Shown here in pieces: positions 1-9,850 of a stretch of 64,000 bases of DNA. Within the stretch, counting starts at the first letter, position 1, and the number at the start of each line of letters is the position of its first letter. The stretch spans positions 1,331,092,804 to 1,331,156,803 of the forward strand of contig OY856410.1 of NCBI GenBank assembly GCA_963693085.1, written 5' to 3'. This DNA is from Alisma plantago-aquatica. Its lineage: Eukaryota > Streptophyta > Magnoliopsida > Alismatales > Alismataceae. The notes below the pieces were generated by a model. It worked only from the letters and a program-made list of their open reading frames with translations. It made no database searches and was not told where the DNA came from. The position numbers and the translations under genes are program-made.

Positions 1-166
1 GTATGAAATAGCAGTTCATAACTGTATTACATGCCTTATTGGCTGAAAATAAACTAAAGTATTCCTATTTATAAAGGCAACACTTTCCCCAAGTAAGAAT
101 GCTTTACACTTTACATCTTGATATCATATATCTCAAAAGTGTTACAGGTTTACTTTCATGACACCT
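1..166 (-). other. Sequence following the gag stop; no protease visible
   Basis: In an Angela element the protease (DTG motif) should follow the gag zinc knuckle closely. Here the gag frame stops at 167 and no frame of the next 166 bases shows a protease start. The stretch is AT-rich and includes a TATA-like TTTATAAATAGG on the minus strand near 70-83. It could be the start of a non-coding internal region, a deletion junction or another insertion. Confidence 0.5.
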
Positions 167-1021
167 TTAAGTAGAGGTTTCAGTCGCCTCCTTCTTCTTT
201 TGTTCTTCCAGGTAGAGAGGACAATTCCTTTTCCAATGTCCTGGCTTTTGACAATGGTGGTAATTTCCTTTCTTGGTCACGCCTCCCTTGGCCTTGAGAG
301 CTGAAGATGGCTTGGACTCCTGGCTAGCTTGAGAACCTTTCTTAGCTTTGCCCTTGCCCTTGCGCTTGGACTTGCCTTTCTTGCTCGTGATCACCATCAC
401 AGACTTAGGCTTGTCCTTCTTCATCTGTAACTCGGTTGTCGTCAACATGCCCAACAACTCTGACAGTGGCCTATCGAAGTTGTTCATGTTGTAGTTCATC
501 ACAAACTGACTGTAAGATTCTGGCAACGATTGCAGTATCACGTCAGTAGCCAACTCTTGGCTCAGTGGAAATCCCAGTCTCTGCAGGTTCTCCACATACC
601 CAATCATCTTGAGTGTGCGAGGACCAACTGGATCTCCTTCTATCATGACACACTTGAACAGCGCCCTAGAAACATAGTACCTCTCTTGCCGTGCCTGATC
701 TTCATACATGTTCCTGAGATGCAGAATCATCTCTATGACACCCATGTTCTCATGTTGCCTCTGCAACTCATGGTTCATTGAACATAGCATCAAGCACTTT
801 GCATCAATGGCATCATCAGAATGCTTCTTGTAAGCATCCCTTTCTGTCCTTGGTGCATTAGGAGCGGGTTCCTCTGGAATTGGAGTATCCAGGACATAGA
901 GCTTACACTCTTGAGTGAGAACAATTCTCAATGTCCGATACCAGTCGTGGAAGTTTGTCCCATTTAGCTTGTCCTTGTCAAGAACCGATCGCAAAGAAAA
1001 GTTGTTGTTGTTTGTTGCCAT
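167..1021 (-). CDS. gag: Copia Gag (capsid/nucleocapsid), open reading frame
   Basis: Gag packages the retroelement RNA into cytoplasmic virus-like particles. I chose the ATG at 1021 because the lineage-typical MATNNN start is there; a further in-frame ATG at 1066 would add 15 hydrophobic residues without counterpart in the family. The protein is 284 residues with no internal stop. The N-terminal part carries KLNGTNFHDWYRTLRIVL, the middle is the helical capsid-like region (about residues 60-210), then a Lys-rich linker (about 215-250), then one zinc knuckle near the C-terminus. The knuckle reads YHHCQKPGHWKRNC, so the first of the three cysteines in C-x2-C-x4-H-x4-C is Tyr (TAC, one transition from TGC). 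The frame ends right after the knuckle. Its openness contrasts with every other coding region in the window. Confidence 0.9.
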   Translation of the reverse strand: MATNNNNFSLRSVLDKDKLNGTNFHDWYRTLRIVLTQECKLYVLDTPIPEEPAPNAPRTERDAYKKHSDDAIDAKCLMLCSMNHELQRQHENMGVIEMILHLRNMYEDQARQERYYVSRALFKCVMIEGDPVGPRTLKMIGYVENLQRLGFPLSQELATDVILQSLPESYSQFVMNYNMNNFDRPLSELLGMLTTTELQMKKDKPKSVMVITSKKGKSKRKGKGKAKKGSQASQESKPSSALKAKGGVTKKGNYHHCQKPGHWKRNCPLYLEEQKKKEATETST

Positions 1022-2455
1022 TTGAACTACAAAAAGGAAAATATGCAATTTTAGTCCAAAACTCATTTTTGACTTATTTGATTGATTTGAAAGTTCGACG
1101 ATATAATTAGGCCTTTAATTAATTATCGCTCCCACTATTTTACTTCAAATTGATAGCCCTCACCATCAATTCGGAAGATTGCAGCGTACAACCTTCTAGT
1201 GGGAAAGATCCTGAAATCCTCTAAGTCATGGACCAGCTAGGGCTGTCACCCACAACATAGATCTCTCAGGTAGGCAACTTTTGCCAATTGCATCATATGC
1301 AACTCTTGATAAGATGTCATATACAACTCCTTGCAATGATCATCTCCATGCCTCAAGGTACTAGATCCCATCTAGATCACCTTGTTAAGTCTGACCCAAA
1401 GCAAACACGATGAACATGCACCCTGCTAGGGCAGACCCACACATTCATCCTTCATGCTTCCATGAGGTAGACGGTGCACCACGCTAGGGCGTGCCCACAC
1501 TTGGTCGAACAAGCTTTTCACGTGTGTCGCATTTGGAAGGCATCTAAAACTTAATATTGTAATGAGGGATTTGGTTTTATATATATATACATATCCAATC
1601 ACCACAATATATAGTATGTATCATATACATGCTATATCCCACAGAAAACATGCACAAAATGATAAAAGCGATGATTATGGCCATCCTAATGTGATTCCTC
1701 GAGCCAAGAGGAATCACGGTCATCTAGGTCTACATCACATGCAACCTGTACAAGATGAACATCTGTGCCTTGCCATCCGAGTTGATCAACTCATCACATG
1801 AATGATCTGTACTCTCCAGCCGGTCGTCTGGGTGCCACCAGCCGATCGGTTGGCTCCTCCAACCGATCGGTTCGCCTGGTCATCGTGCATCTCATCATGT
1901 CCGCCACCCGCTCGTCTCGCTCCTCGAACCGGTCATCAACCGATCGGTTCACTCCTTGAACCGACCGTCTGGAACGTCAACTGATCGGTTCACGCCTTGA
2001 ATCGATCGTTTCAGCTGTCGTCTTGATATCCGCCGGTCTATGACATAACAGGAAATAAAAATCTATCCTATTTATTACATTGCTTTAAAAAGGGAAACCC
2101 CGAGTTACATTCGGGGGGAGCAAAGGTAGGAAAGAATCTCGAATTATTTTGAGTAACATCGGGATTAAGAGAGGAAAGATCGGTGCACAGACCGAGATGC
2201 AAGCAACCACAAACAACCACACACATATAGGGGTTTATAGGCCATAATCACACTACACACATCCACCACAAAACTCATTTAAGGGCGACGCGTATCGAGT
2301 GCATTAATAATACATATCATATATGTAATTAGGGATTTGTGGATTTAGGATTGGACATGCATAAAGCCGATATTATTTGCATCGTATGCAATAATTAAAG
2401 GCGACAAACCAAAATCGATCATATCGATATTCCTAAAAAATAGAATAGCTGACGT
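1022..2455 (-). other. Untranslated leader between PBS and gag
   Basis: About 1.4 kb without a believable coding frame lies between the primer-binding site and the gag start. Long leaders are known in Angela/BARE elements. It holds an array of GATC-centred palindromes at about 1815-2015. The corresponding leader of the second copia element (31113-32520) has a similar length and its own array, so the arrangement is a family feature. Confidence 0.7.
1815..2015 (-). repeat. Palindrome array ACCGATCGGT in the leader
   Basis: About eight copies of a degenerate 10-14 base motif based on AACCGATCGGTT, spaced roughly 20-30 bases. Several copies are perfect palindromes, for example at 1848-1857 and 1861-1870. 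The spacers differ from each other, so this is an array of spaced motifs rather than a simple tandem repeat. The same motif forms a larger array in the LTR at 3116-3535. Confidence 0.85.
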
Positions 2456-2468
2456 GGCTCTGAAACCA
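2456..2468 (-). promoter_or_regulatory. Primer-binding site (initiator Met tRNA)
   Basis: Directly after the LTR end CAACA and one spacer base, the minus strand reads TGGTTTCAGAGCC, one mismatch from the usual TGGTATCAGAGC complementary to the 3' end of initiator Met tRNA. This fixes the inner edge of the 5' LTR. Confidence 0.85.
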
Positions 2469-3020
2469 CTGTTGGGTTTTAGGGGAGACAGAGAAGGCAG
2501 CGGAAACAAACATTTTCTCCCCAACCCATACCGAGGAAACGCGTCAACGTCTATATAATAGGAAAGGATGGTTTGTGGAATCATACCTTGTCCCGAGGCT
2601 TGCTCGGAGACAATACCTCGCGCAATGCGCGGTCTTCAACTCCGGACTTCGACGGTGTCTGTGCAGCTCCTGGTCGCACCGGGACTGACAACTCCTACTC
2701 GAACTGGACTGTCAGATGAAAGTTGTCCTCCTAAGCGGCAGTGTCCTTCCGCCTCTGTAGCAGTCCACATGGACCACCTGGAACTCCACTCTCCTTGTCC
2801 CACAAGGAAGTGGAAGGAGTCACACCCTCCTGTTGACGTACTAGTCGCCAACACGCTCTCCTGCCTCCTGTTGCAACTGCAGTTGTCCTTCCCTTGCTGC
2901 ACCTCCCTTTTGCGGGAAGCACTTGCTCGGGCTCTCTCACGGTTACCAAAACCAGAGAGAACGACAACTTGCAGAGCAACTGGTTGCACTGAGCTGTACT
3001 TTGAGAAGCCCCCAATACCC

Positions 3021-3032
3021 CTATATATATAG
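3021..3032 (-). promoter_or_regulatory. TATA box of LTR promoter
   Basis: The minus strand reads CCTATATATATAGG, a strong plant TATA box. Transcription would start about 30 bases downstream, near 2990. The equivalent position in the 5' LTR of element 2 holds TTTAAATAGAG (28539-28550). Confidence 0.75.
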
Positions 3033-3115
3033 GAGAGTCATGGGACAAGGTTCTCCATCCCGGGCAATGCGGGACTAATGCAGGAGTAGAAGGGTTCGAG
3101 AATTTTCCACAAAAA

Positions 3116-3535
3116 GCAACCGGTTCGCAACTTGAGATGATCGGTTCACAACTGAACCGATCGGTTTGGCCATTGAGCCGATCGGTTGGACCTGAGCCGA
3201 TCGTTTGGGGCACTCCAACCGATCGGTTGGTGCCCTGAACCGATCGGTTCATGGTCCTAATCCGGCTCAAAAAGACTTTCCTTGTTTCTTTCCCAATTGG
3301 TATCGAATACCAATATTATTCCCAATCGAATTGGGCAATTTGAAACCAAAGGAAAATTCTTGCCGACGACTTTTCCCAACTGGTCGGTTGCACCAGTTGA
3401 GCCGATCAGTTCAACCCTTGAACCGGTCATTTCAACCTGGGCATGAACTGATCGGCCTGTACACTCCAGCCGACAGGTTCAACAACTTTAGCCGACCGGT
3501 TCATCACATGAACCGATCGGTTGGGAGCACAGGTT
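3116..3535 (-). repeat. Palindrome array ACCGATCGGT in U3
   Basis: About 14 motif copies in two blocks (3116-3252 and 3378-3535), spaced mostly 22-30 bases. At least five copies keep the perfect core CCGATCGG; others vary by one or two bases, often at the CG steps. The block between them (3285-3350) contains further inverted repeats such as CCAATTGG and CCAATCGAATTGG. The array ends about 80 bases upstream of the TATA box. Confidence 0.88.
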
Positions 3536-4713
3536 GGGCAAAAATCAGTCAATTGCGATTTCAATCAATCCGATACTCCAATCAATGCGTCCAACACCTT
3601 GAACCATACGATATTGAGCTAGCGACTGATTGAGTGTTTAATTGAACTACTAAACTCCTTTAGTAATCAATCTAAACATTGCTTTGTGGACAAAAATCCT
3701 CTTCTAGGTTAAATCCTATGTGTGTGACCCTGCAGGTCCATTTCACGTTGGCAGTGAAAGTCCATAACACTTATGACTTCACAAGCAAAAGAGCGGTGCC
3801 TAGTCACACATCAGTGCTACCCAAGTGAAAGTAGAAAGTTGGAGAACAACTTTCATCCTACAATCCGTGAATGGTGTTACAGCGAATGTATAATTCCTTT
3901 ATCACTGATATCCCGAATGAACTCGAGGCATGGAACAGTCATCCTGTCAACGTTCATTCACTTCCTTGATCTCAGAGTAGACTGGAAGAGATATGTATGA
4001 CATCAGTATCATATACTGATTCACACATGCGTGCACGCCTTTCTAAATCCTACTCATCAAGTGACCATGGATATCAAACTCCCTCAGGAGGGACAAATCC
4101 CATATCTATCACTCACACCTCAAAAGCCCCATGTGTCAAAGCCACCCAATCATCACCTTTATAACAACCCATGTTTCAGGACTGCGTTTGATGATGTCAA
4201 AGTGTGCCCAACGACATGTGTTGAGTGCAGTGATTTCAGGTCTAAGAATCACACTCACCACCATCACTGTGAGTACTGACTGTGACTACCATCTCATGGT
4301 TCCATGTGTCAAACTCACGGTGGGTCTGTCCGGTACCTTGTTCTCTAACAAGTACCTATGTGTTTGGTTTGATATCTCTATATCATGGCTAATGAGATTC
4401 TGTCATCAACCAACACCACAATCTAGTCTTGTGTGTCATTGCTGTCTATCTACCTTCCACAATGACATCCGACTAGGGACATAACAAGAATGTACAAACT
4501 CTTAGCATCTGTATGATCTCATCGTTCAGGTCATGAACCTGAAGGCATACGTCATTGAGTACTATCATTCTCTAGACATTCAATCTGTTCTATCACTATC
4601 TCATATGACTGAACCAGAAAGAATTGGAAGCTCGCCTTTTATGTTTATCAAATCAATCTTAATGTATCCCACCAATCATCCCATGATTGGCTCTCAGGGC
4701 ATACATACCAACA

Positions 4714-6662
4714 TTATGTACGTTTGAACTAGAATATAAATGTTATACAATGGTTCTTGATATAAAAGATTTCCTATGTGAGGATCTCTTTTCAAAAAGT
4801 TTTAAATTTTTAGTGATTTTCAGTAATCCGCTGGTGATGATCGCTTCCGCATGTTTTATTATTGTTAATGACACTTGTTATCTTAATAATGGTGTGTGTC
4901 GTTACACATACTATGACAAGAATTTGATACAAATTGGTCTATCACCTTAACCACAACATATATACACACGAGAACAATATTTGTATATGCCACACAACAA
5001 ACATTACCATGCTAACAAAATTTCAATTCGTTTGAAACACCATATATAAATTTTTCCTGCCCAGAACTGAGAGTACAGGGATGACTCTAGGACACACTAG
5101 ACCTCTAATCAACTTTCTCAAAGATTCATTACTATATATCCTATTTGCTTCCACATGTTTATTTTCATCACTTCCAATTATCTAAAAAAATGTGGCGAAC
5201 CACAAGGGTGAAACCCATGACCCAGAAAGAGATATAACCTCCAACAACATTTATTGATTTCAACATTTTTAGATAATATGACAGTTTAACCAGTTTAATG
5301 ATATATAACAAATAAGTTCAATAGCACTGATGATTAACAAAATACATAAAGGAGTAGATAATACCTATCTTCATTAGCCAGACTATTCTCATATCCCTAT
5401 TAACAGTATAAGGAGTCTAGCAGCATGCACATCTCTAACCTCATGAATAAGTCTAGTATTATATGCATAGCTAACAACATTAGCATGTCTAACAGGTTGG
5501 ACATCATAAGAAGTGCTACAACATAAGAACAACTATCTGGATAAGCATAATTAGCAGTATATGCATATCTAGTACAAAGACATGGTTAGCATGCTAAACA
5601 TAACTAACAAAATGATATAGCTAGAATCATGATTATAATCAGTAGTAGCAGTATAGTTATCAACATAAGCAGCTACTATATGTACACATCTACAATCTTA
5701 AGCATATCTACAACCTAAGTATATCTACTATCTCTTAATTGCACTAAGCATCATCTTTATGTAAAGATAACAAACAAGGGTTATCATCCAATGTGAAACG
5801 TCATGTATAACCCTAAAAAAATATGATACATGGTTGTATTACATCTTTTATTATGCTCCATCGAGTTTGAATTGTACCATCCAAAGTCCAACCGACCCCT
5901 GTGAAGGGCTATTGGTTCCGTACAAGATCTAGCAGTGTTGGTATCCTAAAATCTCTTCCCCTCGGTCAGTACGAGTGAAACGACATTGACATACCAGTCA
6001 AAGCTGCCACTACAATGACATATAGTCAAGCTGCTAACCACTAGTCCGCCATTGGTACAAGTCATGACACTAGAAACTAGGGTATACAAAACCCTCTAAT
6101 ATGAGGTACAACCGCAGTTGTCATCAATCACATCAAATGTTTGATGCATGACCATAGCTATGCTCCATAAATTGCATTGTGGATGATAAGGATATATCCT
6201 CAACTTGCCACCCCCACATACTCAAAAGTATGCACTCCGTATTTCCCTTAGGAATACTTGTTTCACCATTTAGCAAGTTCTAACACTACAGATGGTTCTA
6301 CAACACAGGGCACTACATGATTAGAGTTGCACTTGATTACTTAAGCCAATTGGGTGAATTAAGGCTGCATCAAACAAGTAGACATACAAACCCTAATTCA
6401 CTTCTAGTAAGCATATAAATATCACAACTTCAAACGATATAAAACATGTGAAACTTGATTTCTCATCTCATCATTACATGGTACTATTCACTTTCCATTC
6501 ATGAGACTACACTAGTCATCCTAATATTACAATATATAAATCCTTTTCACAATATCACAGGGTACCAACCCTTATCAACACAAGAGGATTACACCTCATT
6601 CAGGGCTCAACCATGCCCAAAGGTCATTAAGACCATCATACTATTCCCTACAAGATCATCAT
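4714..6662 (-). repeat. Old gypsy-type LTR remnant (left part)
   Basis: No coding sequence. The block around 5065-5260 (GAGAGTACA, then AGAGATATAACCTCC) matches in order and spacing the segment at 6970-7190 in the Tekay-like LTR, so this is a related but older LTR in the same orientation. It is the left flank of the Tekay-like insertion; the right flank resumes at 20669. The left end of the old LTR is not resolved and may lie close to 4714. Confidence 0.55.
6658..6662. repeat. Target-site duplication ATCAT, left copy
   Basis: ATCAT lies immediately before the left LTR and recurs at 20664-20668 immediately after the right LTR. A perfect 5-base duplication confirms both outer ends. Confidence 0.92.
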
Positions 6663-8534
6663 TGTGATATAGAGTTCGAACAAGACGTCATTAACTAAGC
6701 AGAAGCGATCGTTTAGCAGCGGATTACTAAAAATCACTAAAAATTTAAACCATTTTCAAAGATATCCAATCAAGGGAAAACTCTTTCATAAAAGACCAAA
6801 GTACTTTAGTTAGATGTTGGTTCACATGTACATGTCTTGTATCATGTCATCTCAAATTTACATTAATAGTTTCTTTGTTGAACTATACACAAGCAACATA
6901 AAAACCTTAAGGCATTAAGCCAAAATCTCAGATCGTTTCTATAAGACCAACTACCGACTCGGAGGACCTGAGAGTACATAGACGACACATAGGACTTTAT
7001 ATACAAAGCTTGACAACCAGTATATCCACCTAAAGGATTACTGTTGTCCCTGTTGTTGTTGTAGTTGCTCTTCCTCGGCTGTAGGGTTCCTACCTCTTTG
7101 TCGGCGTTTACCTAAAAATTGTTGGATCCCACGGGGGTGAGACAATTTGTAAATTGTCCCAACGAGAGATATAACTCTCCTCCGAAAACATTATTATTGT
7201 AGTTTAATAGAAATAAACTAAAAAGTGGAATCATATATTTCAATAGCAGATAAATCAATATCTATGCAGATTAGAGCAACATTCCTATTCAAGTATTTCA
7301 GTTATAACTTGATAAGGCAGCATGCCTCTTATTCAATACGACATTAAAGAACATAAGTAACATTTATGTATCAAGGACATGCTAAGCAAGATAACATCAA
7401 CCAGTGGTTCTCATATTTCAATCTTATGCAAATACGCTACACGACGGATTACATTTTACAAACATACATAAGCTCTGAGGAGACGAGGTATACCACTCAT
7501 ACTCCAACCAACCATTGCGAAGTCGAAATCGGTACCATACAAAGTCAATGGAAGAGACGACTTCCATGACCTCCCACATCTCAGTTAGTGCGAGATCACA
7601 TGCAAGACATCTAGTGTCTCTGCTAAATAGCTTGCCATGGTATAGTGACATCTTCATCATAGAGTTACAACGGTGGCTGTACTCTCTTTGTGATCAAGAG
7701 ATTTCATGTTTACCTCCATCGATCCGACAGTAACATCATCGAGAGATTCATGATACATCCATCCCGACACATATAATGAAGTATTGAGAATTTTAATGTT
7801 TACCTTCCATCAATTCCCCCATTAGGATGTATGAATATTTTCACCCATCGACCTCCACATATTCAAAAATATGTGAACTCTAGGAGATCCTGTAGGAAAC
7901 CTATTTCACCATAACCATCTACTAACGATGATGGATCTATGGTCAGAGCACTACATGAAAAGATTTCACTTGATTAATTAAGTACATTATCATATTATTT
8001 TAGCATCAGTCAAGTTTTCAAACAAAACTTATTAGGACAAATGCTACAAAGAAACATGTACTATTTTCATCAGTTATTTCTCAGTCTTTATAAGACATTG
8101 GGATCTTAGTCCTTCATTTCAATACTGGGAATACTCATCCCTTCACAAACTCAATGCCATAATCATATGGTTCTGGGTATTCAAACCCTTAACTCATCAC
8201 TGAGCATTGTTACCATTTTTTTCAGTAACTATCACCTTCAGGTCATCTGACCAAGATAAACATGATACTTGTTACACAAGCATCTGTCATGGCACTTAAG
8301 GCCCATTAATTCTCGTATTACCTCTTACTAGGAAACAAGGCATATTATGGCACATAAAGCCCAACAACAATTTTAATAAATAAAACATCATAGCTCATAC
8401 CTGGCTATGTTCATCATCTCATGATACCTGCTTGGTTAGTACAGATGATAATAGTTACATCAATTTCATATCAGCACCATGCAAAACAAATATAACATCA
8501 CTATTCAAGGGTAAAACCACTATTCCCTCACTAG

Positions 8535-8945
8535 GGTTAGGATTTTCCATTTCAGGTCCATTGGGGATACTCATCCCATTACCCAGATCAGGTTTATGGT
8601 TCATCACCTTATTGCCCAAGATTAGGGTTTCATATAGCATTACATAGCATCACCCTAGATTTGAGTTCCACATCACATTAATATACCAGGGTTTTACATA
8701 ACATCACCCTAAATTAGGATTCCACATAATATCACCCTAGATTAGGGTTTAAATTCAATATTTCACAATTAGGGTTTACTATTCATCCCAATTAGGGTTT
8801 CATATTCAATTACCCATAATTAGGGTTACACTATTACCCTAGATTAGGGTTTCACTCAGAATTGCCCTAAATTAGGGTTAGGGTTTGCTAACCTTCTCGA
8901 TTAGGGTTTCATGATCTCTTCACTAAGTATCATACCCTAATCACA
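8535..8945. repeat. Telo-box cluster (AAACCCTAA / TTAGGGTTT), left LTR
   Basis: Roughly sixteen copies of TTAGGGTTT-like or CCCTAAATT-like words in both orientations within 400 bases, separated by 10-25 bases of other sequence, including CCCTAAATTAGGG inverted pairs. It is not a continuous telomere repeat. The matching cluster is at 17935-18345. Confidence 0.85.
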
Positions 8946-9239
8946 TACTCTACATGATTAACACTCATGTATGAATTCTTCTCTCTCATCCTCTCAACTT
9001 GATTAGGTTACATCAACCTTTCCATCAAGTACAAAAAACTACGGTTGGCATAGTGAATGATTGCTTGCATAAACTTTTAGGATTAATCATTTTAAAGGTA
9101 CTAATCATCTAGGTACTTTAGTGTTTCAACCATTGTACCTATCCTTGATAATCATTATTATTAACCATTGGATCAATGGATAAATCATCACCTTAAATCT
9201 CCAAAAGATTTGATCACTTTCGACCTCCATTCGGTTTGA

Positions 9240-9850
9240 TCATGACCTTCAAACGGTCTTGAGGTCACATCCTCAAACAGTCTTGGGGTTAGACCATCAA
9301 ACGATCTTGGGTTCATACCTTCAAACAGTCTTGGCCCTTATCCCCTTAAACGATTTTGAAATTGTTTCCTTTCAAATGGTCTTGAAGACCTTTTCCTTCT
9401 TAAATGGTTTGAAACCGTTTTATCTCAAACGACCAGCCTTCATCAAACGACCAACCCTATCAAACAGTTTTGAAACTGTTTCCTTTTAAACAATCAACCT
9501 TTCTCAAACGGTAAACCCTTGATCCTCAAATAGTTTGAAACCATTTGAGAACCAAATGGTTTGGTGAAACCGTTTACTCAACCAACATGAAATTGAATCA
9601 AATCAATCAGGGTTTTAATGCTTCAATCCGATTAGGGTTTGCAATTGCTAGATTATCCACTCATGGAACCTTTAGAAACCAATCTATTAAATCATTATTC
9701 AACACATCATCAACCCTCCTTAAAAGGTCAACCCCCTCCATTTGGTCAAACACTCCAAACGGTTTGGGACCCACACCTCCAAATGGTTTGCAAACTGTTT
9801 GGTCACCAAACAGTTTGGTGAAACTGATTGGACCATATTGTTGAAACCGT
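9240..9850. repeat. CCAAACGGTTT motif array, left LTR
   Basis: About two dozen variants of CAAACGGT(C/T)TTG spaced 15-40 bases. Many copies have lost the CG step (AAATGG, AAACAG). At 9779-9802 two motifs lie head to head as a decayed 24-base palindrome whose right-LTR counterpart is perfect. Confidence 0.85.

Larger units (their letters stand above)
1..4713 (-). mobile_element. Angela-lineage Ty1/copia retrotransposon 1, 5' part (continues left of window)
   Basis: Read on the minus strand this runs LTR (4713-2470), primer-binding site, long untranslated leader and gag (1021-167), and then leaves the window. The LTR begins TGTTGGTATG and ends CAACA, the usual ends of Angela/BARE-type copia LTRs. 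The gag opening (NFSLRS, KLNGTNF) is characteristic of that lineage. The LTR is recognisably the same family as those of the second copia element at 27047-47311, which lies in the opposite orientation. No protease, integrase or RT is visible in the window, so it may be gag-only or may simply be cut by the window edge. Confidence 0.88.
2470..4713 (-). repeat. 5' LTR of Angela element 1 (2244 bp)
   Basis: The ends are TGTTGG (at 4713) and CAACA (at 2470). Homology to the LTRs of element 2 is clear, for example the reverse complement of 4370-4500 against 27270-27420. A TATA box at 3021-3032 divides it into a U3 of about 1.7 kb and an R/U5 of about 0.5 kb. The 14-copy palindrome array lies in U3 just upstream of the TATA box. 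Several long frames between 2568 and 3633 come from stop-poor GC-rich sequence and are not genes. Confidence 0.88.

Noticed and set aside
1021..1066. Upstream ATG extending gag by 15 residues
   Set aside because: The added residues are hydrophobic and without family counterpart; MATNNN at 1021 is the lineage-typical start.
2568..3633. Overlapping frames of 117 to 179 codons on both strands
   Set aside because: They lie in copia LTR sequence and its palindrome array, where GC-rich motifs reduce stops. The translations show no domain and strand use is contradictory.
8535..8945. Interstitial telomere array
   Set aside because: Words are separated by unrelated sequence, occur in both orientations and are duplicated in both LTRs of one element.
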